A stretch of 64,000 bases of DNA. Source: Flavobacterium antarcticum DSM 19726. GTDB taxonomy: Bacteria; Bacteroidota; Bacteroidia; Flavobacteriales; Flavobacteriaceae. Within the stretch, counting starts at the first letter, position 1. Each line of letters begins with the position of its first letter. Made by a program: the position numbers and the translations under genes. Shown here one piece after another: positions 1 to 8,558 of this stretch. The stretch covers positions 124,001-188,000 of the forward strand of contig NZ_ATTM01000002.1 of assembly GCF_000419685.1 (NCBI RefSeq). The letters run 5' to 3'. A model generated the notes under the pieces. It made no database searches. It saw only the letters and a list, made by a program, of their open reading frames with translations, and was not told where the DNA came from.

Positions 1-314
1 ATATCCATACCAGGGATTTCCGGCATGCCATCTTTTGCTGCTGCACCTAATTCTGCTTCGTTAATTGCGGTTGCTTTTTCGATTGCTTTGTTCATAACTA
101 ATACAAAGTAGTCTTCTAATTGCTCTTTGTCTTCCAATAAACTATCATCAATACTTACTGATTTAATAGCGCGATTTGCAGTGATGGTAACTTTAAAAAG
201 CCCGTCGCTACTTTGCTCGTCAATCAATACAGTATCTAATCTTTGCTTTGTTTCTTCTACTTTTTTCTGAGCTTCTTGCAGTTTGCCCATCATTCCCATT
301 AAGTCTCCAAACAT
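1..314 (-). CDS. YbaB/EbfC family nucleoid-associated protein (3' end beyond window)
   Basis: Reading the minus strand from an ATG at 314 gives [18 protein letters not shown] followed by a helical region and a central beta stretch ([18 protein letters not shown]). This is the pattern of the small YbaB/EbfC DNA-binding family of about 105-110 residues. About 104 codons are visible and the frame is still open at the left edge near a Gly/Met-rich tail ([10 protein letters not shown]), so only the last few residues are missing. Members form dimers that bind DNA and are linked to nucleoid structure; in many bacteria the gene sits beside dnaX/recR, but here that side is outside the window. The divergent neighbour is the S9 peptidase lipoprotein. 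Family assignment is firm; the precise role is not. Confidence 0.9.
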   Translation of the reverse strand, partial: MFGDLMGMMGKLQEAQKKVEETKQRLDTVLIDEQSSDGLFKVTITANRAIKSVSIDDSLLEDKEQLEDYFVLVMNKAIEKATAINEAELGAAAKDGMPEIPGMD

Positions 315-384
315 TGTTTATAATTTTAAAGTTTATATGAGTACAAATTTATTAAATTGCATCGTTATAACATATTTTAATTTT

Positions 385-2520
385 ATGAAAAACGTACCTG
401 TTTTACTTGGTCTTTGTTTTATTTTTGCAACTTCGTGCAACAAAAAAAACGACTCAAAAATGTCTGAAAATATACAGCCTCCTGTGGCAAAGATAATTCC
501 GAAAACACTTGAAAAATTCGGCGATGTTAGAATTGATAATTACTATTGGCTTAACGACCGCGAAAATCCAGAAGTGATTGATTACTTGAACAAAGAAAAT
601 GAGTATTACCAGAAAATGACGGCTCATACGCAAACACTTCAGAAAGAATTGTTTGACGAAATGAAGTCCCGAATTAAAGAAGATGATTCTTCTGTTCCGT
701 ACTTTTTAAACGGATATTACTATTTAACCCGTTACGAAACAGGAAAAGATTACCCCATTTATTCGCGAAAAAAAGGTTCGCTTGACGCCAAAGATGAAAT
801 TCTTTTCGACTGCAACGAATTAGCAAAAGGACAAAGTTATTTCGCTTTAGGTGGAATGAGCATCAGTCCAGATAATAAATTGGCGTTGTTTTCAACAGAT
901 GTTGTGGGACGTAGAATTTACACGATGCAAGTAAAAGACTTGGAAACTGGAAATTTATTAGCGGACAAAATTGAAAATGTAGATGGCGGTGGCGTTTGGG
1001 CTAATGATAACAAAACTTTTTTCTACGTTACCCAAGATAAAAAAACATTGCGTTCGGATAAAGTATTCCGTCACCAAATAGGAACGGCTGATAAAAAGGA
1101 TCCGTTAATTTTTGAAGAGAAAGACGATACTTTTAATCTTTCTATTGGTAAAGAAAAATCTAAAAAATATATCGTAATCGAGTCGGGGAGTACTTTGACG
1201 ACGGAGTATCAGACTTTATTGACTGATGATCCAACGGGAACTTTTAAAGTATTTCAACCAAGACTTCGTGGTTTAGAATATGCAATTTCTCATTATGGAG
1301 ACAGTTTTTATATCTTAACGAATAAAGACAAAGCAACGAATTTCAAAGTAATGAAAACGCCCGAAAATGCGACTTCAAAGGACAATTGGAAAGATTTGAT
1401 TCCGCACCGTAAAGATGTATTGGTAGAAGATATTGAAATTTTTAAAGATTATCTAGTTGTTTCTGAACGTAGCAATGGTTTGAGTAAAATTCGCATCATG
1501 CCTTGGAGCGGAAAAGACGAATATTATTTGCCTTTTGAAATTGAAACGTACACGGCTTCGCCAACTACAAACGTTGATTTTGACACGGATATTCTGCGTT
1601 ACAGTTACCAGTCGATGGGAACTCCTTCTTCAATTATAGATTTCAATATGAAAACTAAAACGAAAGAAGTTAAAAAAGAGCAGTCTGTTTTAGGTGGGAA
1701 ATTTGACAAAAATAATTATACGGAAGAACGTCTTTGGGCAACTGCTACTGACGGAACAAAAATTCCAATTTCTGTAATTTACAAAAAGGGAATTAAGAAA
1801 GATGGAAAGAATCCGTTGTTGCTTTATGCTTACGGTTCTTACGGAGCAAGCATGGATCCTTATTTTAGTTCAACGCGTTTGACACTTTTAGACCGAGGAT
1901 TTGTTTATGCGATTGCACATATTCGCGGAGGCGAGGAATTGGGAAGAGAGTGGTACGAGAATGGAAAGTTGTTGAAAAAGAAAAATACGTTTACTGATTT
2001 TATCGACTGTTCGAAATTTGTAATTGACCAGAAATTTACTTCACCTAAACATTTGTATGCTGAAGGTGGTTCTGCTGGAGGTTTATTGATGGGTGCGATT
2101 GTAAATATGGCGCCAGAATTATACAACGGAGTTATTGCTCAAGTTCCTTTTGTGGACGTAATGACCACGATGTTAGATGATTCTATTCCTTTGACTACGG
2201 GCGAATACGACGAATGGGGAAATCCAAATGAAAAAGAATCGTATGATTACATGAGATCGTACTCTCCGTATGACAATGTGAAGGCACAAGCGTATCCTAA
2301 CATGTATGTTTCTACAGGATTACACGATTCGCAAGTGCAATATTTTGAACCAGCAAAATGGGTTGCCAAATTGAGAGCCACAAAAACTGATAAAAATGTT
2401 TTATTTCTTGATACCAACATGGATGCCGGTCATGGTGGGGCTTCAGGACGATTTGAAGCACTTAAAGAGCTTGCTAAAGAGTTTGCTTTTTTATTAGATT
2501 TAGAAGGAATTACCAAGTAA
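385..2520 (+). CDS. S9A prolyl oligopeptidase family lipoprotein
   Basis: This 711-residue serine peptidase cleaves short peptides, typically after proline, and is probably anchored in the cell envelope. From the chosen ATG the protein starts with a lipoprotein signal (MKNVPVLLGLCFIFATSC), whose Cys is followed by a charged linker; an upstream in-frame ATG at 283 would bury this signal and overlap the ybaB start, so it was rejected. The N-terminal 400 residues match the beta-propeller lid (YYWLNDRENPEVIDYL near the start). The C-terminal alpha/beta hydrolase carries GGSAGG with Ser563, an Asp at about 648 (GLHDSQ) and His683 (DAGHGG), a complete triad. Length is normal for S9A. It stands as a single gene, 77 bases before the cysteine-synthase-like gene. 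Confidence 0.93.
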   Translation: MKNVPVLLGLCFIFATSCNKKNDSKMSENIQPPVAKIIPKTLEKFGDVRIDNYYWLNDRENPEVIDYLNKENEYYQKMTAHTQTLQKELFDEMKSRIKEDDSSVPYFLNGYYYLTRYETGKDYPIYSRKKGSLDAKDEILFDCNELAKGQSYFALGGMSISPDNKLALFSTDVVGRRIYTMQVKDLETGNLLADKIENVDGGGVWANDNKTFFYVTQDKKTLRSDKVFRHQIGTADKKDPLIFEEKDDTFNLSIGKEKSKKYIVIESGSTLTTEYQTLLTDDPTGTFKVFQPRLRGLEYAISHYGDSFYILTNKDKATNFKVMKTPENATSKDNWKDLIPHRKDVLVEDIEIFKDYLVVSERSNGLSKIRIMPWSGKDEYYLPFEIETYTASPTTNVDFDTDILRYSYQSMGTPSSIIDFNMKTKTKEVKKEQSVLGGKFDKNNYTEERLWATATDGTKIPISVIYKKGIKKDGKNPLLLYAYGSYGASMDPYFSSTRLTLLDRGFVYAIAHIRGGEELGREWYENGKLLKKKNTFTDFIDCSKFVIDQKFTSPKHLYAEGGSAGGLLMGAIVNMAPELYNGVIAQVPFVDVMTTMLDDSIPLTTGEYDEWGNPNEKESYDYMRSYSPYDNVKAQAYPNMYVSTGLHDSQVQYFEPAKWVAKLRATKTDKNVLFLDTNMDAGHGGASGRFEALKELAKEFAFLLDLEGITK

Positions 2521-2597
2521 TTGGATTTTTTTTGTTAAATTTGCAACGTTTTGAGGTTGATTTCGAATACTGAAATGCCTCGACTAACAATTTTTTT

Positions 2598-3638
2598 ATG
2601 AAAGAGGAAATAAAAGCTTACGATAATGTTCTGGAGTTAATTGGTAATACACCACTGATTAAAATTAAGAAAGTTACCGAAGAATTAGAAGGTAATTTTT
2701 ATGCTAAAGTTGAAGCATTCAATCCAGGACATTCCACAAAAGACCGTATTGCATTATATATCATTGAAGAAGCAGAGCGAAGAGGCATTCTTTCGCCGGG
2801 AGACACCATCATAGAAACTACATCTGGTAATACGGGTTTTAGTTTAGCTATGGTGAGTATTATTAAAGGATACAATTGCATTTTAGCCGTAAGTTCAAAA
2901 TCATCGAAAGATAAAATTGACATGTTGCGCAGTTTAGGTGCTAAAGTATATGTTTGTCCCGCTCACGTTTCGGCAGACGATGATCGTTCGTACTACAATG
3001 TTGCTAAAAGATTACACGAAGAAACGAAAGGTTCTATTTATATCAATCAATACTTCAATCAGTTGAATGTTGACGCCCATTACAAAACTACGGGTCCAGA
3101 AATTTGGGAGCAAACAGGCGGCCAAATTACACATTTAGTAGCTTGTAGCGGAACGGGAGGAACAATATCAGGTACTGCAAAGTATTTGAAAGAGAAAAAT
3201 CCAAACATAAAGATTTTAGGAGTTGATGCTTTTGGTTCGGTTTTGAAAAAATACCATGAAACGAGAGAATTTGACAACGATGAAATTTATCCATACCGTA
3301 TTGAAGGTTTAGGTAAAAACTTAATTCCATCTGCTACTGATTTTGATTTGATTGATCAATTCATGAAGGTTTCTGATGAGCAAAGTGCACATGCCACTAG
3401 AGAAATTGCTAAAAGAGAAGGGTTGTTCGTAGGCTATACGTCGGGTGCTGTTTTACAAGCTATCAGGCAATATGCGGAAGAAGGAGCATTTGACAAAAAC
3501 AGTAATGTTGTCGCAATTTTTCCTGATCACGGTTCAAGATACATGAGTAAAGTATTCAGTGACGACTGGATGAGCGACCAAGGTTTCTTTGACAGCGTTA
3601 ATTTAGAGGAAGCTCAGAAAATTGAATTTATTAAATAG
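2598..3638 (+). CDS. PLP-dependent cysteine synthase family protein
   Basis: This 346-residue protein belongs to the fold-type II PLP enzymes that make cysteine from an activated serine, or cystathionine from serine and homocysteine. The PLP lysine is K48 in HSTKDRIA. The phosphate-binding loop is [10 protein letters not shown], and [10 protein letters not shown] is the substrate-binding Asn loop. The tail ([11 protein letters not shown]) resembles the cystathionine beta-synthase-like branch rather than classical CysK, but no CBS or heme domain is present. Which acceptor it uses (sulfide, thiosulfate or homocysteine) cannot be read from sequence alone. It is transcribed alone and is followed by a strong terminator hairpin. 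Confidence 0.92.
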   Translation: MKEEIKAYDNVLELIGNTPLIKIKKVTEELEGNFYAKVEAFNPGHSTKDRIALYIIEEAERRGILSPGDTIIETTSGNTGFSLAMVSIIKGYNCILAVSSKSSKDKIDMLRSLGAKVYVCPAHVSADDDRSYYNVAKRLHEETKGSIYINQYFNQLNVDAHYKTTGPEIWEQTGGQITHLVACSGTGGTISGTAKYLKEKNPNIKILGVDAFGSVLKKYHETREFDNDEIYPYRIEGLGKNLIPSATDFDLIDQFMKVSDEQSAHATREIAKREGLFVGYTSGAVLQAIRQYAEEGAFDKNSNVVAIFPDHGSRYMSKVFSDDWMSDQGFFDSVNLEEAQKIEFIK

Positions 3639-3657
3639 ATCCATCACTTTAATATAT

Positions 3658-3692
3658 AAAATACCGTTTCAATCTTTGAAACGGTATTTTTT
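3658..3692 (+). terminator. Rho-independent terminator after the cysteine-synthase-like gene
   Basis: Stem AAATACCGTTTCAA pairs with TTGAAACGGTATTT around a three-base loop, followed by a T run. It separates the upstream gene from the cobalamin riboswitch transcript. Confidence 0.88.
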
Positions 3693-3780
3693 TTTATTCT
3701 AAAAGTTAAATAGTTATGGACTGTGCTGCGTTTGTGGCTATATTTGTTGGTAAGTTCTTTGCTTATTTATCTCAAGAAAA

Positions 3781-3942
3781 AGGTCTTCGGTTTTTATCGA
3801 AGATAATAGGGAATCGTGTTTAATTCACGAACTGTCGCGCAACTGTAATCAGCTTTATAGTTTTTATCAATTAGATCCACTGAAAAACAACTTTTTGTTT
3901 TTGGGAAGGACGATAAAAATGCTGTAAGTCAGGAGACCTGCC
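3781..3942 (+). promoter_or_regulatory. Cobalamin (B12) riboswitch
   Basis: The order of conserved blocks is that of the adenosylcobalamin riboswitch: AGGTCT forming P1 (3781-3786), a GGGAATCG block, GCGCAACTGTAA in the core, a CCACTG block, GGGAAGGACG, and the B12 box GTAAGTCAGGAGACCTGCC, whose AGACCT closes P1 (3934-3939). A Bacteroidota-type -7 element TATATTTG lies at 3739-3746, giving a plausible start shortly before the aptamer. Past the aptamer a nested hairpin (TTACG..CGTAA enclosing GATAC..GTATC, about 3990-4017) may be the expression platform. The first gene downstream is the fabH paralogue about 155 bases away; no B12 transport or B12-dependent gene is present. The aptamer is confident; the regulated target is unclear. 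Confidence 0.9.
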
Positions 3943-4097
3943 TTTTTTTATTTGACAATGCTTTCGCGATTTGGAGTTATTGGTTTATTTTACGGGATAC
4001 GTGTATCTATTCGTAACATAAATTATTTTCATTCGTTAAAGTGTTTTTAATAAGTCAGTACTTTTTAAAAATTAAAAACTACCAACTCTAATCACGA

Positions 4098-5108
4098 ATG
4101 ATTCACAAAAGAAATGCAACCATTACCGCAGTAGGAGGCTATGTTCCGGACACAATTTTGACTAATAAAATGCTCGAAAGTTATGTAGACACTAGCGATG
4201 AGTGGATCACATCTCGAACTGGAATTAAGGAAAGACGGATTCTGAGCGACATTACTTTGGCTACTTCTGATATGGCCGCTTTTGCAATTAAAGATCTTCT
4301 GCATGAATCGGGAGTTGACCCCAAAACAATAGATTGTCTAATTTTAGCCACATCTACGCCAGATCATATTTTAGCACCAGCCGCCACTTTAGTTTGTGAG
4401 AAAGCAGGATTAACAATTGCATGGGGATTTGACTTGAATGCCGCTTGCTCTGGATTTTTATACGCATTATCTGTTGGTGCAAGTTTTATTGAAAGTAATC
4501 GTTATCATAAAATATTAGTCGTAGGTGCCGATCAAATGAGTGCAATTGTCAATTATGAAGATAGAAATACTTGTGTGCTTTTTGGCGATGGAGCAGGAGC
4601 AGTCTTATTAGAATCTTCATCGGATGGTAGTGGTTTGATTGACAATGTGTTTAAAGTTGACGGAAAAGGCAGTTCCTCTTTATCCGTTTCTGGTGGAGGC
4701 TCGCTTTATCCTGCGTCATTAGTAACGGTGGCTGATAAAAAACACTTTATACAACAGGACGGAAAAAACGTATTTAAAAATGCAATTTTAGGGATGACTT
4801 CTACTTGTAGTGAGATTATGGAGCGAAATCAATTGGACACTGCAATGATAGACTGGATTATTCCGCATCAAGCAAATCTAAGAATTATCGAGGCGGTTAG
4901 TAAGCATTTAGATTTTCCGATGGACAAAGTGAAAGTAAATATTCAGAAGTATGGCAATACAACAGCGGCAACAATTCCACTTTGCTTATGGGATTTCAAA
5001 GAAGATTTTAAAGAAGGCGACAAATTATTAATTACCGCATTTGGAGCTGGATTTACGTATGGAAGTACGTATTTAAAATGGGGTAAACTACATTCAAAAA
5101 TAATATAA
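4098..5108 (+). CDS. fabH: 3-oxoacyl-ACP synthase III (FabH-type) paralogue
   Basis: FabH condenses an acyl-CoA with malonyl-ACP to start fatty acid synthesis in the cytoplasm. The 336-residue length is normal. The triad is visible: Cys117 (NAACSGF), His257 (IPHQAN) and Asn287 (YGNTTAA). The N-terminal ITAVGGYVP and DTSDEWITSRTGI are family signatures. In many Bacteroidota the housekeeping fabH lies with rpmF and acc genes; here it is paired only with a hotdog thioesterase two bases downstream, so it may be a second copy with another starter preference. It is the first gene after the cobalamin riboswitch, an unusual arrangement. Confidence 0.92.
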   Translation: MIHKRNATITAVGGYVPDTILTNKMLESYVDTSDEWITSRTGIKERRILSDITLATSDMAAFAIKDLLHESGVDPKTIDCLILATSTPDHILAPAATLVCEKAGLTIAWGFDLNAACSGFLYALSVGASFIESNRYHKILVVGADQMSAIVNYEDRNTCVLFGDGAGAVLLESSSDGSGLIDNVFKVDGKGSSSLSVSGGGSLYPASLVTVADKKHFIQQDGKNVFKNAILGMTSTCSEIMERNQLDTAMIDWIIPHQANLRIIEAVSKHLDFPMDKVKVNIQKYGNTTAATIPLCLWDFKEDFKEGDKLLITAFGAGFTYGSTYLKWGKLHSKII

Positions 5109-5110
5109 TT

Positions 5111-5497
5111 ATGACATTAGAACAAAAAATTAACGCATCAGAAACGCATATTTTTAAAGCGGTGTTTCCAAATACTACCAATCATTACGATACCTTATTT
5201 GGAGGAACTGCAATGCAATTGATGGATGAAGTAGCATTCATTACAGCCACACGCTTTAGCAGACAACGAATGGTTACCGTTAGTAGCGACCGAATTGATT
5301 TTAAAAAACCAATTCCAGCTGGAACTTTTGCCGAATTAATTGGAAAAGTGATACATGTAGGAAATACAAGTTTGAAAGTTCATGTAGATATTTACGTAGA
5401 GCAAATGTATTCTTTGGAACGTGAGAAGGCCATTTCTGGCGTTTTTACTTTTGTGGCACTTAACGAAAATAAAGAACCAGTTTCTGTAATTAAATAA
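5111..5497 (+). CDS. Acyl-CoA thioesterase, hotdog fold (YciA/ACOT-like)
   Basis: This 128-residue hotdog protein should hydrolyse acyl-CoA thioesters. Family signs are the N-terminal FPNTTNHYDTLFGG and AMQLMDEVAFITATRFS, where Asn, Gly-Gly and Asp form the conserved active-site region, followed by SSDRIDFKKPIPAG. It starts two bases after fabH and so is very probably co-transcribed with it. The pairing suggests control of a particular acyl-CoA pool, but the chain length preference is not visible. A bidirectional terminator closes the unit. Confidence 0.9.
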   Translation: MTLEQKINASETHIFKAVFPNTTNHYDTLFGGTAMQLMDEVAFITATRFSRQRMVTVSSDRIDFKKPIPAGTFAELIGKVIHVGNTSLKVHVDIYVEQMYSLEREKAISGVFTFVALNENKEPVSVIK

Positions 5498-5527
5498 AAA
5501 ATGCCTCAATTTAATTGAGGCATTTTG
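5498..5527. terminator. Bidirectional terminator
   Basis: Stem AAATGCCTCAAT / ATTGAGGCATTT with a three-base loop, flanked by A and T runs on the two sides. It serves the thioesterase on the plus strand and the small acidic gene on the minus strand. Confidence 0.85.
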
Positions 5528-5529
5528 TT

Positions 5530-5724
5530 TTATTTTTTTTCTTCGTTATTCAATTTATCATCGAAGTCGGGTTTTTCACCTTTGAATTTCTGTGTGTCGA
5601 CATCGTAATTTTCATCATTTGTCAATACTTCATCGTGGTCTTTGTATTCGTGCTTTCTCATGTCACTACGGTTATCACTTCCTTTGTTGTTTTGATTTTG
5701 AGAACTGTGGTTTGTCGGTTTCAT
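5530..5724 (-). CDS. Small hydrophilic protein of unknown function
   Basis: A 64-residue, very polar protein rich in Asn, Asp, Glu and Lys, with no hydrophobic segment, no cysteine and no recognised domain; it is probably disordered. It begins MKPTNHSSQNQ and ends in an acidic/lysine tail. I keep it because its stop codon abuts a bidirectional terminator and its composition is that of a real soluble protein. The overlapping plus-strand frame reads as Phe/Val-rich and begins inside the terminator, which is typical of an antisense shadow. Similar small Asn/Asp-rich proteins are common in Flavobacterium, but no function can be assigned. Confidence 0.6.
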   Translation of the reverse strand: MKPTNHSSQNQNNKGSDNRSDMRKHEYKDHDEVLTNDENYDVDTQKFKGEKPDFDDKLNNEEKK

Positions 5725-5840
5725 AGCTTATGTTTTTAAATTCATTTAAAGATACTACTCGATGCACTGTTTGTTGTTACGAAATCACTTTCTAAAGTTT
5801 TGAAATTTCTATAATCCATCGCAATGGAGGAATTTTGTGT

Positions 5841-6272
5841 CTATTCAACCGTTTCCGGGTTTTCGCAGTATTTTTTAAAATTTTCTAAAATAGCATTCCA
5901 ACCGCTTTGTTGCTCTTCAATTGAATTGCTTTCTTCTGCCTCAAAAGCATGTATAATTTCAGTCTCATTACCTTGTTTGCTAAAAACAATTGTAACGATA
6001 CGTCCATCCTGTAGTTCATATTTGATTAGTTTTTCCTCTATTATATCAATGTAAGTTCCGTTAAAATCAATGCTGTTTGACCCATCTTTTGCAGACATTG
6101 TGTATGAGAATTTTCCTTTTTCTCTAAAGTCATTTTTCGCTTCTGGACAATAATAATCTTCCGAAGCATGATTCCAATTCTTGATGTGTCTTGGTTCCGT
6201 CCAGTAGTTCCACACTTTTTCTATAGGAACAGTAATAACTGTTTGAACAACAACTTTAATTCGGTCTTCCAT
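5841..6272 (-). CDS. SRPBCC / AHSA1 domain protein
   Basis: A 143-residue protein of the START-like SRPBCC superfamily, AHSA1 (Aha1 C-terminal-like) branch. The N-terminal signature is VQTVITVPIEKVWNYWTEP, then HIKNWNHAS, and the C-terminal helix GWNAILENFKKYCE closes the hydrophobic cavity. These small stand-alone proteins bind hydrophobic ligands or act as stress-related proteins of poorly known function; an Hsp90 link should not be inferred from the family name. It is a single gene about 95 bases downstream of cbpM on the same strand. Confidence 0.85.
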   Translation of the reverse strand: MEDRIKVVVQTVITVPIEKVWNYWTEPRHIKNWNHASEDYYCPEAKNDFREKGKFSYTMSAKDGSNSIDFNGTYIDIIEEKLIKYELQDGRIVTIVFSKQGNETEIIHAFEAEESNSIEEQQSGWNAILENFKKYCENPETVE

Positions 6273-6366
6273 AATAGGATGTTTTAAATTCTCTGTTAAA
6301 AAATAATCAGTGTGAAATTACAATTTTTATTAATTTAAAAATGATTTGCAATGTGCCAAATTTCAT

Positions 6367-6657
6367 TTATTCGTACAATCTTAATTTATCTTGTAAGTAT
6401 TTTGCGTGTTGATTAGCTGTATTTATCCTCTCTAATAGATCAAGAATGACTTCAATTCCTTCCTTATTGATGTTTAGTTCATTGTGAAATTGAATGATTT
6501 TTTCTATTTGTCTCAAATGATCTGAATGGATGTAGTTCTGTCCATTGGTTTGCACAAAATCTATTAAACCAAATTCATTTAGTTCCTCAATCAACGCTGG
6601 TTCCACTCGATATTCGGCACAAAAAACTTCAACTATTATTAATTCTGTATTTTCCAT
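6367..6657 (-). CDS. cbpM: Chaperone modulator CbpM
   Basis: This 96-residue protein is the MerR-like modulator that binds the J-domain of CbpA and blocks its stimulation of DnaK. The opening ELIIVEVFCAEYRVEP, the HSDHLRQIEKIIQFHNEL segment and the C-terminal helix (VILDLLERI) match the family. It starts two bases after the stop of cbpA, as in the classical cbpA-cbpM operon, which supports the call independently of the modest sequence conservation. Confidence 0.9.
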   Translation of the reverse strand: MENTELIIVEVFCAEYRVEPALIEELNEFGLIDFVQTNGQNYIHSDHLRQIEKIIQFHNELNINKEGIEVILDLLERINTANQHAKYLQDKLRLYE

Positions 6658-6659
6658 AA

Positions 6660-7577
6660 TTAATTCTTTTTTGAAATTTGAGCTAATTCCTGAAATAACT
6701 CTTTTTCTTTGTCTGTAAGTGTCGTTGGAATTTTTATTTGATAGGTTACATACAAATCTCCAAATTCACCCTCTTTTTTATAAATTGGAAATCCTTTTCC
6801 TTTCAATCTAATTTTAGTACCAATTTGCGTTCCCGCAACAACTTTCAATTTTAATTTTGCGTTAGTAAAATCAGAAACGGTAATTTCTCCTCCTAAAACT
6901 GCAGTGTATAAATCCAATTCATAGTTCAAATACAAATCGTTTCCTACTCGTTTAAAGTCGGTATTATTTACAATCGAAAAGGTTATGTATAAATCTCCTT
7001 TTGGACCGTTATTTTGTCCGTCGCTCCCAAAACCTTTGATTTTAATGGTTTGTTGGTCTTCAATACCTGCCGGAATGGTAATCCTGATATTTTTTCCATT
7101 AACAGTAAGTTCTTTTTTATGCGTTTGCGACGCTTCCTTAATGTCAATTTGAAGTTGTGCGTTAAAATCTTGTCCTCTGTATTGACCTTGACTTCTTTGA
7201 CTTTGGCGGCCGCCACTTTGACCAAACATTGAAGAAAAGAAATCTGAAAAATCTTCACCCTCATAATTCCCGTAGGATTGTTGACCTGAATTTGCATATG
7301 GTCTACTTTGTTGGCCTTGATTTTGTTGCTGGTATTTTTCGTATTCTTCGCCGCGTTCCCAATCCTTGCCGTACTTATCGTATTTCTTTCTGTTTTCGGC
7401 ATTACTTAAAACGGCGTTTGCTTCGTTGAGTTGCTGAAATTTGGCTTGGGCTTCTTTATCGTCGGGATTTAAATCGGGATGTAATTTTCGTGCTAGTTTC
7501 CGATAGGCTTTCTTTATTTCTGCATCGGTGGCACTTTTTGTGATTCCCAAAACTTTATAATAATCAATGAATTCCAT
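6660..7577 (-). CDS. cbpA: DnaJ-family co-chaperone CbpA
   Basis: CbpA is a DnaK co-chaperone that also binds curved DNA. The J-domain occupies residues 1-70 with the HPD motif in KLHPDLNPDD. A Gln/Gly/Ser-rich linker (about 80-130) follows, then the two C-terminal substrate-binding beta domains (IRITIPAGIEDQQTIKIKG, and GDLYVTYQIKIP near the end). No CxxCxGxG zinc repeats are present, separating it from true DnaJ. At 305 residues it has the expected length. The start ATG is preceded by a 150-base gap that contains the terminator of the next operon. Confidence 0.93.
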   Translation of the reverse strand: MEFIDYYKVLGITKSATDAEIKKAYRKLARKLHPDLNPDDKEAQAKFQQLNEANAVLSNAENRKKYDKYGKDWERGEEYEKYQQQNQGQQSRPYANSGQQSYGNYEGEDFSDFFSSMFGQSGGRQSQRSQGQYRGQDFNAQLQIDIKEASQTHKKELTVNGKNIRITIPAGIEDQQTIKIKGFGSDGQNNGPKGDLYITFSIVNNTDFKRVGNDLYLNYELDLYTAVLGGEITVSDFTNAKLKLKVVAGTQIGTKIRLKGKGFPIYKKEGEFGDLYVTYQIKIPTTLTDKEKELFQELAQISKKN

Positions 7578-7663
7578 AGTTTTTAATAGGTTATTTGATT
7601 AGTGTTAAGGTAAGGAAAATTATAGCCATGGAAATTTAAAGCAGTGTTAAAATACTTTATTGA

Positions 7664-7703
7664 AATAAAAAAAGGCAATTAAGAAATACATAATTGCCTT
7701 TTG
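7664..7703 (-). terminator. Terminator of the aromatic-acid operon
   Basis: On the minus strand AAAAGGCAATTA pairs with TAATTGCCTTTT, followed by a T run, 25 bases beyond the maleate isomerase stop. Confidence 0.85.
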
Positions 7704-7726
7704 ATATGAAAAAATTAGATTTAAAT

Positions 7727-8479
7727 TTAATACCTTCCTGAAAGTAGACTTCCGCCAATAGCCGATTTTGCTTCAATTCCGAGTTTTTTCATCATTTCAT
7801 ACGTGGTACAAACCGCTGCAGAAGTGACGGGAATTCCAATTTCTTTTTCAATCAAATCAATTGCTTCAAGTGAGGGCATTTGTACACAAGCGGAAACCAC
7901 TAAAACATCTATGCCTGTCAGATCTAATTGCTTGTAAATTTCTAATAAATTCATCGGGTTTTGTGCGGCAACTTCAAGATTATCCGGAATTTCAAGTGCA
8001 ATACTTTCTTTCACTTCAATCCCTTGGTTTTCGATATAATCCACAACCATATCGGTTAGCGGTCGCATGTAAGGCGTAATAATCGAGATTCGTTTTGCTC
8101 CCAAAACTTTTAATCCATTAATCAATGCTCCTGCTGAAGTAACGATTGGAGTAGGGAAGTCGTTTGCAACTGTTTCCTGATGCAAATTTACTTCAGAAAC
8201 GCAATGATAACCGCGACCCATGCTCATAATTGCTACCAAACAAGCATAACCCATCACATCCACGTGAGCGTCTGAAAGTTCTTGAGCACATTTTAAACTC
8301 ATCGCGTCCATGGCTTCAAGTTCTTCCTTGGTCACTTTTTTCATTCGCATTCGGCTTGAATGGAATGTAAAACGCTCGGGTAAAATGGATTCCCGACTTC
8401 TAAAAATCGCCGGAATTTCGGTTTCCATGGTTACGTTTGAAGAGGGAACGATTTGTCCAATTCGATATTTTTTAGTCAT
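7727..8479 (-). CDS. Maleate isomerase family protein (Asp/Glu racemase superfamily)
   Basis: The 250-residue protein matches maleate cis-trans isomerases, which convert maleate to fumarate. The N-terminus has the typical IGQIVPSSNVTMETEIP. Two cysteines sit at Cys80 (MGYAC) and Cys198 (VSACVQMPS), the spacing used by characterised maleate isomerases, where one acts as nucleophile. It is the last gene of the operon, 80 bases after the FAA-family hydrolase. Its presence suggests that ring cleavage products are hydrolysed in the cis form, giving maleate, which is then brought into the TCA cycle as fumarate. Arylmalonate decarboxylase or hydantoin racemase relatives are less likely because of the VPSSNVTMETE opening. 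Confidence 0.85.
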   Translation of the reverse strand: MTKKYRIGQIVPSSNVTMETEIPAIFRSRESILPERFTFHSSRMRMKKVTKEELEAMDAMSLKCAQELSDAHVDVMGYACLVAIMSMGRGYHCVSEVNLHQETVANDFPTPIVTSAGALINGLKVLGAKRISIITPYMRPLTDMVVDYIENQGIEVKESIALEIPDNLEVAAQNPMNLLEIYKQLDLTGIDVLVVSACVQMPSLEAIDLIEKEIGIPVTSAAVCTTYEMMKKLGIEAKSAIGGSLLSGRY

Positions 8480-8558
8480 AGTATTATTCTTTGGAACACA
8501 GATTTTAAAAATTCTAAAAATTTCGCTAATTTCTTATATCTGTGTTGCTTTTCTGTAT

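Noticed and set aside
283..384. Upstream start for the S9 peptidase lipoprotein
   Set aside because: It would overlap the ybaB start on the other strand and place the lipoprotein signal in the interior of the protein; the ATG at 385 gives a proper signal peptide with lipobox.
3658..3692. Terminator stem shared with 46048-46080 as a mobile repeat
   Set aside because: Only the CCGTTTCA/TGAAACGG stem is shared, loops and flanks differ, and both sit exactly where terminators are expected, so a common terminator sequence is a sufficient explanation.
3940..4097. A remnant of a btuB-like gene between the riboswitch and fabH
   Set aside because: I translated the stretch by eye and found no TonB-dependent receptor fragment; it contains a nested hairpin more consistent with a riboswitch expression platform.
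5515..5739. Plus-strand 74-residue frame rich in Phe, Val and Ile
   Set aside because: It begins inside the terminator hairpin and is the antisense reading of the polar 64-residue gene; the composition is what reverse reading of Lys/Asp/Asn codons gives.
6983..7402. 139-codon minus-strand frame inside cbpA
   Set aside because: It lies fully within the confident CbpA coding region in another frame, with a Lys/Thr-rich, domain-free sequence.
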